Under the pieces are notes generated by a model. It saw only the letters and a program-made list of their open reading frames with translations, was not told the DNA's origin and made no database searches. A stretch of 64,000 nt of DNA from Pseudoxanthomonas sp. 3HH-4. GTDB lineage: Bacteria > Pseudomonadota > Gammaproteobacteria > Xanthomonadales > Xanthomonadaceae. The stretch is taken from NCBI RefSeq assembly GCF_006716465.1, contig NZ_VFPB01000001.1, positions 1,150,983 through 1,214,982 on the forward strand, read 5' to 3'. Both the position numbers and the translations under genes were made by a program. Below are positions 36,938-45,764 of the stretch, in pieces (within the stretch, counting starts at the first letter, position 1; each line of letters opens with the position of its first letter).

Positions 36938-37970
36938 GCCGCCGCCGGCGCCCCCTGCAGAAGGGGCTTCAGCCCCGATGCTTGATCCTGATGACGTGCG
37001 GTCGGGGCAGAAGCCCCTCCTGCAGGGCCGGGACGATCTTGCGATCCGCGTCCGCGGACTGACCAAGCGCTTCGGCGCGCTGGTGGCGGTGAACGATGTC
37101 GATCTCGATGTGCCGCGACGCAACGTCTACGGCTTCCTTGGTCCGAACGGATCGGGCAAGTCGACGACCATCCGCATGCTGTGCGGGCTGCTGACCCCGG
37201 CCGCCGGCGACATCGAAGTGCTGGGCCTGCGCATTCCCGAGCAGGCCGAGCAACTGCGCACGCGCATCGGCTACATGACCCAGAAGTTCTCGCTGTTCGA
37301 GGACCTGACGGTGCGCGAGAACCTCGAGTTCCTCGCCGCAGTGCAGGACATCCCGCGCGCGCAGGCGCGGCGGCGGATCGACGCGCTGGTCGAGCAGTAC
37401 CACTTCCAGGACCGGCAGAAGCAGCTCGCAGGCACGATGAGCGGCGGACAGAAGCAGCGCCTTGCACTGGCGGGCGCGGTGATCCACGAACCGGAACTGC
37501 TGTTCCTCGATGAGCCGACCAGTGCGGTGGACCCTGAGTCGCGCCGCGACTTCTGGGAGAAGCTGTTCGAACTCGCAGACGCGGGCACCACGCTGCTGGT
37601 GTCCACGCACTACATGGACGAAGCCGAGCGTTGCCACCGCATCGCCATCCTCGACCGCGGCGTACTGGTGGCGGACGGTACGCCCGATGCGCTGACCGGC
37701 GAACTCGCCGGCCGCACGCTGGTGGTCGAAGCCGCGCAGCCGCGGCAGGCGCAGAAGGCGCTGGTCGCCATGCCGGGCGTCATCAGCGTGGCGCAGATCG
37801 GCAACGTGCTGCGCGTGCTGCTGTCGGAGAACGGACAAGCCGCGGACCGTATCGCGCAGGGCCTGCGCGCGGCCGGCATCGGCGCGGACGTGTCTGCCGC
37901 ATCGGCCAACCTGGAGGACGTCTTCGTCTCCGCCACGCGCGGCCAGCCGGCCCGTGAGGAGGCCGCATGA
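36924..37970 (+). CDS. ABC transporter ATP-binding protein (YbhF-like)
   Basis: This 348-residue ATPase has Walker A GPNGSGKST, signature TMSGGQKQRLALAGAV, Walker B LLFLDEPTSAVDPESR, and the switch histidine in STHYMDEAERC. It is one nucleotide-binding domain, unlike E. coli YbhF, which has two. The ATG at 36924 overlaps the hlyD stop. Residues about 11-34 are encoded by a palindromic repeat pair and look unrelated to the family, which begins near LAIRVRGLTKRFGAL. An internal ATG at 36978 is also inside the repeat. It forms an exporter with the downstream permease. Confidence 0.92.
   Translation: MKRSEPPPAPPAEGASAPMLDPDDVRSGQKPLLQGRDDLAIRVRGLTKRFGALVAVNDVDLDVPRRNVYGFLGPNGSGKSTTIRMLCGLLTPAAGDIEVLGLRIPEQAEQLRTRIGYMTQKFSLFEDLTVRENLEFLAAVQDIPRAQARRRIDALVEQYHFQDRQKQLAGTMSGGQKQRLALAGAVIHEPELLFLDEPTSAVDPESRRDFWEKLFELADAGTTLLVSTHYMDEAERCHRIAILDRGVLVADGTPDALTGELAGRTLVVEAAQPRQAQKALVAMPGVISVAQIGNVLRVLLSENGQAADRIAQGLRAAGIGADVSAASANLEDVFVSATRGQPAREEAA
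36955..37025. repeat. Facing palindromic repeat pair inside the ABC ATPase reading frame
   Basis: CTGCAGAAGGGGCTTCAGCC from 36955 (unit to about 36978) faces its near-perfect reverse complement at 37002-37025 (TCGGGGCAGAAGCCCCTCCT and on). Together they form a REP/BIME-like pair of 71 bases. The pair is read in frame as the N-terminal tail of the ATPase, which is unusual because such repeats normally lie between genes. Confidence 0.78.
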
Positions 37971-39052
37971 AGTTCCGCCGCCTGATGGCCGTGATGGTGA
38001 AGGAGCTGCGTCAGATGCGGCGCGACCGCATCACCCTGGCGATGATCGTCGGCATCCCGGTGATGCAGTTGCTGCTGTTCGGCTATGCGATCAATACCAA
38101 TCTGCGCGACCTGTCCGCCGGTATCGCCGACCAGTCGCGCACGGCTGCCTCGCGCGCGCTGGTGATGGATATCGTCGCCACCGGGGTGGTCACGCCGACG
38201 CGGGAAGCCGCCACCCCGCAGGAGCTCGTCCAGGCCATGCGGCGCGGCGAGATCAGCATCGGCGTGGTCATTCCGCCGGACTACGAGCGCCGCCGCGCGG
38301 AAGGTCGCGAGGCGGTGCAGATCTTCGTCGACGGCAGCGACAACGCCGTGCAGAGCGCAGCCGCCCAGCTCGCGCAGATGCCATTGGACGGCGGCAGCGG
38401 CCCGCTGGCGACACGCACCATCAGCGTGGTCGGCTTCTACAACCCGCAACGGCGCTCGGCGGTGAACATCGTGCCCGGGCTGATCGGCGTGATCCTGACG
38501 ATGACCATGGTGCTGTTCACCGGCGTGGCCATCGTGCGCGAGCGCGAGCGCGGCAACATGGAACTGCTGATCGCCACGCCGGTAAGCAGCGCCGAGCTGA
38601 TGATCGGCAAGGTGCTGCCCTACGTGGCCATCGGCCTGGTGCAGACTACAGTGGTGCTGGCGCTGGGCATGTGGCTGTTCCAGGTTCCGCTGGGTGGCAG
38701 CCTGCTGCATGTCTACATCGCCGCCTGCCTGCTGATCGTGGCCAACCTGACGCTGGGCCTGCTGATCTCCACCCGCGCGCAGTCGCAGTTCCAGGCCATG
38801 CAGATGACGTTCTTCATCTTCCTGCCGTCGATCCTGTTGTCCGGCTTCATGTTTCCGTTCGCCGGCATGCCGAAGGTGGTGCAGTGGATCGCCGAGGCAC
38901 TGCCACTCACGCACTTCCTGCGACTGATACGTGGCGTGATGCTGCGTGGCGCCAGCCTGTGGGAGCTGTGGCCGGATGTGCTGGCATTGCTGGCTTTCAC
39001 GACGGTGATGATGACGGCGGCGATCCTGCGGTTCCGCAAGCGCCTGGACTGA
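37967..39052 (+). CDS. ABC-2 type permease (YbhS/YbhR-like)
   Basis: This 361-residue inner-membrane protein has one N-terminal span, a large periplasmic loop (residues about 50-160), and five C-terminal spans, with the ABC-2 signature PLTHFLRLIRGVMLRG. Its ATG overlaps the ATPase stop as ATGA at 37967-37970. E. coli has two such permeases (YbhS and YbhR); only one is present here, so the exporter would be a homodimer. Substrates of the family include drugs and cations; none can be named for this one. Confidence 0.92.
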   Translation: MKFRRLMAVMVKELRQMRRDRITLAMIVGIPVMQLLLFGYAINTNLRDLSAGIADQSRTAASRALVMDIVATGVVTPTREAATPQELVQAMRRGEISIGVVIPPDYERRRAEGREAVQIFVDGSDNAVQSAAAQLAQMPLDGGSGPLATRTISVVGFYNPQRRSAVNIVPGLIGVILTMTMVLFTGVAIVRERERGNMELLIATPVSSAELMIGKVLPYVAIGLVQTTVVLALGMWLFQVPLGGSLLHVYIAACLLIVANLTLGLLISTRAQSQFQAMQMTFFIFLPSILLSGFMFPFAGMPKVVQWIAEALPLTHFLRLIRGVMLRGASLWELWPDVLALLAFTTVMMTAAILRFRKRLD

Positions 39053-39088
39053 TAGGCTGGCGCTCTTCCGGCAGGGATGGAGCGAGCG

Positions 39089-39520
39089 ATGGACGAAGCA
39101 GCGATCGGTGCGGTGGTGGATGGCATGTACGCGATGATCTCGGGCCCGGCGGGCCCGCGCGACTGGTCCACGCAGGACGAGGTCTTCCATCCCGACTGCC
39201 GGCAGATCCGCACGGGCGTCGATGCGCAGGGTGCGCCGTGGCGGCTGTCCTTCTCGCTGGCGGAGTACCGTGTCAACGCCGATACGTTGCTGGCGGAGAT
39301 GGATTTCTTCGAGGTCGAGACCGGGCGGGAAGTGCGCGTATTCGGCAACATCGCCCACGTGTGGAGCGCGTACGAAGCCCGCACGTCGCCCGACGATCCC
39401 GTGCCGGAGCGTCGTGGCATCAACAGCATCCAGCTCTACAAGGGCGAGGATGGCTGGAAGATCATCCACATGATCTGGGACAACGAGCGCGACGGCGTGC
39501 CCTTGCCTGCCGTCGGCTGA
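39089..39520 (+). CDS. SnoaL/NTF2-like domain protein
   Basis: This 143-residue single-domain protein matches the NTF2/SnoaL-like fold pattern: an N-terminal helix, FHPDCRQIRTG, a beta-rich core and the ending GWKIIHMIWDNE. I prefer ATG 39089 because GGAG lies six bases upstream; ATG 39077 adds four residues. It is 36 bases after the permease gene and may ride on the exporter transcript. Family members range from isomerases to binding proteins, so function is unassigned. Confidence 0.78.
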   Translation: MDEAAIGAVVDGMYAMISGPAGPRDWSTQDEVFHPDCRQIRTGVDAQGAPWRLSFSLAEYRVNADTLLAEMDFFEVETGREVRVFGNIAHVWSAYEARTSPDDPVPERRGINSIQLYKGEDGWKIIHMIWDNERDGVPLPAVG

Positions 39521-39526
39521 CCGGCG

Positions 39527-40963
39527 TCAGTCGGTGCCGGCCACGCGCCCGCGCAGGGAGTTGGTCAGCGCCTCGGTGATCAACACGTCGACGAACTGAC
39601 CGACCAAGCGCGGATGGCCGGGAAAGTTCACCGGGCGCATGTTCTCGGTCTTGCCCGTCAGTTCGTTCGGATTCTTCTTCGACGGCCCTTCCACCAGTAC
39701 CGACTGCACCGAGCCCACCATCGCCTGCGAGATCGACGCGGCGTGGGCGTTGATGTGCGCCTGCAGCCGTTCCAGCCGCGCATGCTTGACGGCATCCGGC
39801 GTGTCGTCTTCCAGGTCGGCGGCCGGCGTGCCCGGGCGACGCGAATAGATGAAGGAGAAACTCTGGTCGAAGCCCACGTCCTCGATCAGTTTCATGGTTT
39901 TCTCGAAGTCCGCGTCGGTCTCGCCGGGGAAGCCGACGATGAAGTCCGAGCTGACCGAGATGTCCGGCCGCACCGCACGCAACTTGCGGATCTTCTGCTT
40001 GAACTCGAGCGCGGTGTAGCCGCGCTTCATTGCGGAGAGGACGCGGTCGCTGCCGGCCTGCACCGGCAGGTGCAGGAAGTTGGCCAGCTGCGGCACGTCG
40101 CGGTAGGCGTCCACCAGCGAATCGCTGAATTCCAGCGGGTGCGAGGTGGTGAAGCGGATGCGGCCGATGCCGTCGATCTCGGCGATGGTGCGGATCAGCA
40201 GGCCGAGGTCGGCGACTTCGCCGTCGCCGTAGGGGCCGCGGTAGGCGTTGACATTCTGGCCGAGCAGGTTGATCTCGCGCACGCCCTGCGCGGCGAGCTG
40301 CGCCACCTCCACAAGCACGTCCTCGAACGGCCGGCTGACTTCGGTACCACGGGTGTAGGGCACCACGCAGAACGAACAGTATTTCGAGCAGCCTTCCATG
40401 ATCGACACGAACGCTGAGGGCCCCTCCGCGCGCGGCTCGGGCATGCGGTCGAACTTCTCGATCTCGGGGAAGCTGATGTCGACCTGCGGCCTGTTCTGCT
40501 CGCGGCGCGCGCGGATGAGCTCCGGCAGGCGGTGCAGGGTCTGCGGGCCGAACACCAGGTCCACGTAGGGCGCGCGCTTGACGATGGCTTCGCCTTCCTG
40601 GGAAGCCACGCAGCCCCCGACGCCGATGATGACGTCGCGGCCGCCGGCCTTCAGTGCCTTCCACCGGCCGAGCTGACTGAAGACCTTCTCCTGCGCCTTC
40701 TCACGGATGGAGCAGGTGTTGACCAGCACCACATCGGCTTCCTCGGGATTGTCGGTCAGCTCCAGACCGTCGGACGCGGCGAGCACGTCGGCCATCTTGG
40801 CCGAGTCGTACTCGTTCATCTGGCACCCGTGGGTCTTGATGAAGAGTTTTCCGCGCACGATGTCCGGGCTGCGCGGCTTGGCCAGCGGCAGCGGAACGAG
40901 GGCGGGGTCGGTCACGGCGGGGCCGGCCGTGGTCGGCAGTGCGGGGGCTTGCGTCCCGGTCAT
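39527..40963 (-). CDS. miaB: tRNA-2-methylthio-N6-dimethylallyladenosine synthase MiaB
   Basis: This 478-residue methylthiotransferase adds a methylthio group to i6A37 of tRNA. The three N-terminal cluster cysteines lie in [21 protein letters not shown] and GGCVASQ, and the radical-SAM motif is [18 protein letters not shown]-terminal TRAM domain ends the protein. The N-terminus is about 30 residues longer than in E. coli and proline-rich. In E. coli miaB precedes ybeZ directly; here an exporter operon on the other strand lies between them. Confidence 0.95.
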   Translation of the reverse strand: MTGTQAPALPTTAGPAVTDPALVPLPLAKPRSPDIVRGKLFIKTHGCQMNEYDSAKMADVLAASDGLELTDNPEEADVVLVNTCSIREKAQEKVFSQLGRWKALKAGGRDVIIGVGGCVASQEGEAIVKRAPYVDLVFGPQTLHRLPELIRARREQNRPQVDISFPEIEKFDRMPEPRAEGPSAFVSIMEGCSKYCSFCVVPYTRGTEVSRPFEDVLVEVAQLAAQGVREINLLGQNVNAYRGPYGDGEVADLGLLIRTIAEIDGIGRIRFTTSHPLEFSDSLVDAYRDVPQLANFLHLPVQAGSDRVLSAMKRGYTALEFKQKIRKLRAVRPDISVSSDFIVGFPGETDADFEKTMKLIEDVGFDQSFSFIYSRRPGTPAADLEDDTPDAVKHARLERLQAHINAHAASISQAMVGSVQSVLVEGPSKKNPNELTGKTENMRPVNFPGHPRLVGQFVDVLITEALTNSLRGRVAGTD

Positions 40964-41180
40964 GGCGCTTAATCCAGTCGGGTGGGCGGGCAGGGGGCGC
41001 TTAGTTTACGCGCTGCGCGACGGCCGGTCCCCGTCCCCGCTGGCGTTGATAGCGGGTAACAGCCCGGCATGAAGGGGCCGGCGTCCGGCAGTCGGAACTC
41101 CGACCGGCCGCACAGATTGGAGGAAACCTTTGTTGGACAAGGACTTGGCAATCCCCCGGGAATTCGGGACACTGCGCGGC

Positions 41181-42092
41181 ATGAGGGGGACTCTGACGCT
41201 TCTGGCCGCACTGGCCGCACTGGCCGCGTTGACCGCACTGCCGGCCAGCGCGGGCACGCTGTACAAGTGCACCGGCAATGACGGTGTGCCGAACTACGTC
41301 AGCAAGCGCGTCAGTGGCGCAAGCTGCGAAGTGGTCAGCCGCTACACGCCCGACCGCAACCGGCCGACGCAGGTCTCCGCCGTGTCACGGCCTGCCGTCG
41401 CTACACCAGCGGTGGGGGCGGCCAGCTCGCCCGCCCTGTCCGATTCGGCCAGCGCCATCGTCCCGGCAGTTGTGCCAGCCGCGTCCGTCCCCGCGCCCGC
41501 CACCGGTCCGCGCCGCGTGGTCAGCGGGCAGGTCTACTCCTACATCAAGGACGGCGTACGTCACTACACCAGTACGCGGCCGCGCGGCGGCACCCAGGTC
41601 GCCAGCCTGCGCACCATCAAGTACAGCTACATCGAGACCTGCTTCGCCTGCGGGAATCCGAGCGTCGACTTCGGGCGACTGCGATTGAACACCTCCGCTT
41701 ACCAGGCCGAGATCGCCGCGGCGTCGCGCGAATTCGGTGTGGAGGAATCCATCCTGCGCGCGATCATGCACGCGGAATCGTCCTACAACCCGATGGCGCT
41801 GTCGCATGCCGGCGCGCAAGGCCTGATGCAGCTGATGCCGGCCACGGCGCGCCGGTTCGGCGTCACCGACTCCTACAACGCCGCGCAGAACATCCGTGGC
41901 GGCGCACAGTACCTGTCCTGGCTGCTGAAGCGCTTCAACGGCAACCTGACCCTGGCCGCTGCCGGCTACAACGCCGGTGAGGGTGCGGTTGACCGCCACG
42001 GGGGCGTTCCGCCGTACAAGGAAACCCAGCGCTACGTGCAGCGCGTGGCCGTGCTGGCCGATCGCTACCGGCAGGCGGTCGCCGCGCGTTGA
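41181..42092 (+). CDS. Secreted lytic transglycosylase (SLT domain)
   Basis: This 303-residue protein has a signal peptide (MRGTLTLLAALAALAALTALPASA), a small DUF4124-like N-terminal region (TLYKCTGNDGVPNYVSKR), an Ala/Pro/Val-rich linker, and a C-terminal goose-lysozyme-like SLT domain with catalytic E199 in HAESSYNP, then GLMQLMPATARRFGV and AGYNAGEGAV. It would cleave peptidoglycan glycan strands. I chose ATG 41181 for the compact signal peptide. A TTG at 41130 with GGAGG at 41119-41123 is a serious alternative and would add 17 residues. Confidence 0.9.
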   Translation: MRGTLTLLAALAALAALTALPASAGTLYKCTGNDGVPNYVSKRVSGASCEVVSRYTPDRNRPTQVSAVSRPAVATPAVGAASSPALSDSASAIVPAVVPAASVPAPATGPRRVVSGQVYSYIKDGVRHYTSTRPRGGTQVASLRTIKYSYIETCFACGNPSVDFGRLRLNTSAYQAEIAAASREFGVEESILRAIMHAESSYNPMALSHAGAQGLMQLMPATARRFGVTDSYNAAQNIRGGAQYLSWLLKRFNGNLTLAAAGYNAGEGAVDRHGGVPPYKETQRYVQRVAVLADRYRQAVAAR

Positions 42093-42143
42093 GCCGCGGC
42101 GGGCGCTTTGGGCGCATGCAAGCCATTGATTCCACGGCAGCCG

Positions 42144-42173
42144 TTGTCGGCTCATTAAGCCATCCGTTACACT
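42144..42173 (+). promoter_or_regulatory. Putative petABC promoter
   Basis: TTGTCG at 42144-42149 and TACACT at 42168-42173, 18 bases apart, resemble sigma-70 boxes. The predicted start near 42180 would leave an 80-base leader containing a GC-rich hairpin. The assignment is by eye. Confidence 0.45.
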
Positions 42174-42186
42174 TTGCCGTCTTTAT

Positions 42187-42230
42187 GCGGCCCGCACCGG
42201 CGTTTCGGGTGCGGCCTTGGCAGCCTTTTT
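42187..42230 (+). promoter_or_regulatory. GC-rich hairpin and T-run in the petA leader
   Basis: GGCCCGCACC (from 42189) pairs with GGTGCGGCC (to 42216) with one bulged base, and a T5 run lies at 42226-42230, nine bases after the stem. The spacing is not that of a classic terminator, but an attenuation or RNA-stability role is possible. Confidence 0.35.
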
Positions 42231-42259
42231 AGCTACCTGATTGTTTTGCGGAGTGCCGG

Positions 42260-42871
42260 ATGGCCATCGATGGGGTCAATGGGCCTGTGAATACGGGCCG
42301 ACGCCGGTTCCTGACTGCGACCACCGCTGTGGTGGGTGCAGTGGGTGCCGGTATTGCAGCTGTACCTTTTATCAAGTCGTGGAATCCGAGCGCCCGGGCC
42401 AAGCTGGCCGGTGCCCCGGTGACCGCCGACCTGACCGGTCTGCAGGAAGGCCAGCGCCTGATCCTGGAGTGGCGCGGCCAGCCGATCTGGATCGTCAAGC
42501 GCTCCAAGGCGATCCTGGATGCGCTGCCGACCCTAGACGCGAACCTGCGCGACCCGCAGTCGCAGAACCTCGACCAGCAGCCGTCGTACATCAAGGGTGA
42601 GACGCGCTCGCTGAAGCCGGAGATCTCCGTGCTGGTCGGCCTGTGCACGCATCTGGGCTGCTCGCCGGAAATGGCGGCCGAGATCAAGCCCGAGCCGTAC
42701 GACCCTGACTGGAAGGGCGGCTATTTCTGCCCTTGCCACAAGTCGCGCTTCGACATGGCGGGCCGCGTGTTCCAGGGCGTGCCGGCCCCCACCAACCTGG
42801 TGGTGCCGCCGCATTACTACGAGAACGACACGACCATCGTCGTCGGTCTCGACCCGCAGGGGGGCGCATAA
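42260..42871 (+). CDS. petA: Ubiquinol-cytochrome c reductase iron-sulfur (Rieske) subunit
   Basis: This 203-residue subunit of the cytochrome bc1 complex has an N-terminal twin-arginine-like anchor (GRRRFLTATTAVVGAVGAG) and a Rieske domain whose 2Fe-2S ligands lie in CTHLGC and CPCHKSRFD. It takes electrons from ubiquinol and passes them to cytochrome c1. GGAG lies about nine bases before the ATG. It is first in petABC, three bases before petB. Confidence 0.97.
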   Translation: MAIDGVNGPVNTGRRRFLTATTAVVGAVGAGIAAVPFIKSWNPSARAKLAGAPVTADLTGLQEGQRLILEWRGQPIWIVKRSKAILDALPTLDANLRDPQSQNLDQQPSYIKGETRSLKPEISVLVGLCTHLGCSPEMAAEIKPEPYDPDWKGGYFCPCHKSRFDMAGRVFQGVPAPTNLVVPPHYYENDTTIVVGLDPQGGA

Positions 42872-42874
42872 GCC

Positions 42875-44134
42875 ATGGCGAACATCATTACCCGTACCGC
42901 CGATGGCGTGATGGACTGGTTCAACGCGCGCGCGCCGGGCTTCATGCCCGTGTACCGCAAGCACATGAGCGAGTACTACGCGCCCAAGAACTTCAACATC
43001 TGGTACATCTTCGGCGTGCTGTCGATCGTGGTGCTGGTCAACCAGATCCTGACCGGCATCTTCCTGACGATGCACTTCAAGCCGAGCGCGGCGGAAGCCT
43101 TCGCCTCGGTCGAATACATCATGCGCGACGTGGAGTGGGGCTGGCTGATCCGCTACATGCACAGCACCGGCGCCTCGCTGTTCTTCATCGTCGTCTACAT
43201 CCACATGTTCCGCGGCCTGATGTACGGCTCGTACCAGAAGCCGCGCGAACTGGTGTGGATCCTCGGCATGCTGATCTACCTGGTGCTGATGGCGGAAGCC
43301 TTCCTGGGTTACGTGCTGCCGTGGGGCCAGATGTCGTTCTGGGGTGCGAAGGTCATCATCTCGCTGTTCGGCGCGATTCCGGTGATCGGCAACGGCCTGA
43401 CCGAGTGGATCATGGGCGACTACCTGCCCAGCGACGCCACACTGAACCGCTTCTTCGCGCTGCATGTCATCGCGCTGCCGCTGGTGCTGCTGCTGCTGGT
43501 GGTGCTGCACATCTTCGCGCTGCATGAAGTCGGCTCGAACAACCCCGATGGCGTCGAGATCAAGAAGGGCCCGAAGGGCAACCGCTGGTCGCCCACGGCA
43601 CCGGCCGATGGCGTGCCGTTCCACCCGTACTACACGGTGAAGGATGGCTTCTACGTCGGCGGCTTCCTGATCATCGCGGCGTTCATCGTGTTCTTCGCGC
43701 CCGCGATGGGCGGCTGGTTCCTGGAGCACGACAACTTCTCCGAGGCCAACAAGCTGGTGACCCCGGCGCACATCAAGCCGGTGTGGTACTACACCCCGTA
43801 TTACGCGATGTTGCGCGTAGTGCCGGACAAGCTCGGCGGCGTGCTGGTGATGTTCGGCGCCATCGCGATCCTGTTCCTGGTGCCGTGGCTGGATCGCGCC
43901 AAGGTCAAGTCCTACCGCTACCGCGGCCTGCTGTCGAAGGTGCTGCTGGGCGTGTTCGCGATCTGCTTTGTGTGGCTGGGCAAGATCGGTGCCGGCCCGG
44001 GTACGGACCCGGTGGAAACCATCGTCGGCCGTTTCCTGACCGCTTTCTACTTCCTGTTCTTCCTGACCATGCCGATCTGGACCAAGATCGACAAGACCAA
44101 GCCAGTGCCCGAGCGGGTGACGACGCATGACTAA
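42875..44134 (+). CDS. petB: Cytochrome b subunit of the bc1 complex
   Basis: This 419-residue membrane protein has about eight spans. Haem-binding histidines are in RYMHSTGASLFFIVVYIHMFRG (read in parts) and in FFALHVIALPLVLLLLVVLHIFALHE. Quinol-site signatures, including YVLPWGQMSFWGAKV, are present, and the sequence IKPVWYYTPYYAMLR stands where PEWY lies in most homologues. It overlaps petC by eight bases. Confidence 0.97.
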   Translation: MANIITRTADGVMDWFNARAPGFMPVYRKHMSEYYAPKNFNIWYIFGVLSIVVLVNQILTGIFLTMHFKPSAAEAFASVEYIMRDVEWGWLIRYMHSTGASLFFIVVYIHMFRGLMYGSYQKPRELVWILGMLIYLVLMAEAFLGYVLPWGQMSFWGAKVIISLFGAIPVIGNGLTEWIMGDYLPSDATLNRFFALHVIALPLVLLLLVVLHIFALHEVGSNNPDGVEIKKGPKGNRWSPTAPADGVPFHPYYTVKDGFYVGGFLIIAAFIVFFAPAMGGWFLEHDNFSEANKLVTPAHIKPVWYYTPYYAMLRVVPDKLGGVLVMFGAIAILFLVPWLDRAKVKSYRYRGLLSKVLLGVFAICFVWLGKIGAGPGTDPVETIVGRFLTAFYFLFFLTMPIWTKIDKTKPVPERVTTHD

Positions 44135-44873
44135 GACTTTCGCCTCTCGCCTAGCTGTCTTCGCCAGCGGGTTGCTGATCTCGTTCACTGCCTTCGCTGC
44201 CGGCGGCGGCGACACGCTCCAGGCCGGCAACGACCTGAGCGATCGCGCCTCCCTGCAGCGCGGCGCGCAGCTGTACATGAACTACTGCGCAGGCTGTCAC
44301 TCGCTGAAGTACATGCGCTACTCGCGCATGGCCGAAGACCTGGGCCTGACCGAAGACGAGGTGATGAAGAACCTCAACTTCACCGGCGCCAAGTTCGGCG
44401 AGCAGGTGCAGGTGTCCATGCCTGCCGCAGGTGGCGAGAAGTGGTTCGGCAAGATGCCGCCTGACCTGAGCGTCATTTCCCGTGTGCGCGGCAGCGACTG
44501 GATCTACACGTACCTCAAGTCGTTCTACCTGGACGAGTCCCGCCCGCTGGGCTGGAACAACAAGCTGTTCCCGAACGCCTCCATGCCCAACCCGCTGTGG
44601 GAACTGCAGGGCCTGCAGCATGCCGAGTTCGGCCCCGTCGATCCTGCCACCGGCGAGCGCCACGTCGAGGGTCTCAAGGTGGCCCAGGCGGGTCGCCAGA
44701 ACGCGCAGCAGTTCGACCAGACCGCGCGCGACATCACCAACTTCCTGGAGTATGTCGGTGAGCCGGCGGCCCTGAAGCGCCAGAGCATCGGCGTGTGGGT
44801 GATCCTGTTCCTGGCGGCGTTGACGTTCCTGGCCTACCTGCTGAAGCAGGAGTACTGGAAGGACGTCCACTAA
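44127..44873 (+). CDS. petC: Cytochrome c1 subunit of the bc1 complex
   Basis: This 248-residue haem protein has a signal peptide (ending SFTAFA), the covalent haem motif CAGCH within MNYCAGCHSLKYMRYSR, a methionine ligand candidate in KMPPDLS, and one C-terminal anchor span (IGVWVILFLAALTFLAYLL). It hands electrons to soluble cytochrome c. Overlap with petB ensures equal synthesis. The 185-base gap to sspA contains a short GC hairpin near 44896-44922 but no clear terminator. Confidence 0.97.
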   Translation: MTKTFASRLAVFASGLLISFTAFAAGGGDTLQAGNDLSDRASLQRGAQLYMNYCAGCHSLKYMRYSRMAEDLGLTEDEVMKNLNFTGAKFGEQVQVSMPAAGGEKWFGKMPPDLSVISRVRGSDWIYTYLKSFYLDESRPLGWNNKLFPNASMPNPLWELQGLQHAEFGPVDPATGERHVEGLKVAQAGRQNAQQFDQTARDITNFLEYVGEPAALKRQSIGVWVILFLAALTFLAYLLKQEYWKDVH

Positions 44874-45058
44874 GGACCGTCGCGCATCCACTGCAGCGGT
44901 GCAGGGTCGATGCCCGCACCGCAAGGCGAAATTGGCCGGGCCTGGGGTTGCTTGGCTTTTTTCGGCAGGGATTGCACACTCAGGGACCGTGGCGACCGTC
45001 AGCAAGGGGCTGGCGGCGTCGGTGCGATCGGCGGATTCCGATCGTCGGAGAGCCGTGA

Positions 45059-45694
45059 ATGGCTGCGAGTCCACGTATGCGCAATACACTGACGCTGTTT
45101 TCTTCCACCGATGACGTGCTCTGCCACCGCGTGCGGCTGGTGCTCGCCGCCAAGGGCGTCAGTTACGACCTCGTGCCTGTGGATCCGCAGAATCCGCCTG
45201 AAGACCTCATCGATCTGAATCCCTACCATTCCGTGCCCACCCTGGTGGAGCGCGACCTGGTCCTGTACGCCGCCTCCGTCGTCAGCGAATACCTCGACGA
45301 ACGCTATCCCCATCCGCCGCTGATGCCGGTGGATCCGCTGTCACGCGCACGCCTGCGGCTGGCCATGCTGCGTATCGAGCACGACTGGGTGCCCCAGGTC
45401 CAGGCCATCCAACTGGGCAACAAGCAGCAGGTCGAAGCGGGCCGCAAGCGCCTGAAGGAATTGCTGACCGCCTCGGTGCCGCTGTTCAAGGCGAGCAAGT
45501 TCTTCCTCAACCCCGAAATGAGCCTGGCCGACTGTGCGATGGCCCCGATCATCTGGCGCCTGCCTTCGCTCGATGTGCCGCTGCCGAAGGACGGCAAAGC
45601 GATCGAGGACTATGGCAACCGGATCTTCCGCCACCCCGGTTTCCTGCGCAGCCTGACGGATGCGGAGAGGAAGCTGCGCGAGATCCCGGCCTAG
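45059..45694 (+). CDS. sspA: Stringent starvation protein A
   Basis: This 211-residue GST-fold protein has an N-terminal thioredoxin-like part (TLFSSTDDVLCHRVRLVLAAKG, read in pieces, and NPYHSVPTLVERDLVLY) and a C-terminal helical part. SspA binds RNA polymerase and modulates transcription under stress rather than acting as a transferase. I use ATG 45059; an internal ATG at 45077 is possible. The petABC-sspA-sspB order is common in gammaproteobacteria. Confidence 0.94.
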   Translation: MAASPRMRNTLTLFSSTDDVLCHRVRLVLAAKGVSYDLVPVDPQNPPEDLIDLNPYHSVPTLVERDLVLYAASVVSEYLDERYPHPPLMPVDPLSRARLRLAMLRIEHDWVPQVQAIQLGNKQQVEAGRKRLKELLTASVPLFKASKFFLNPEMSLADCAMAPIIWRLPSLDVPLPKDGKAIEDYGNRIFRHPGFLRSLTDAERKLREIPA

Positions 45695-45764
45695 CCGGCA
45701 TCCGAGCAAGGCTTGGTTCGCAGGCATTGCAGGACAGCCCAGCGACCGGCAGCCGAGACGCAAA

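Noticed and set aside
44896..44922. A terminator after petC
   Set aside because: The seven-base stem has a 13-base loop and no T-run directly after it, so the hairpin is too weak to call.
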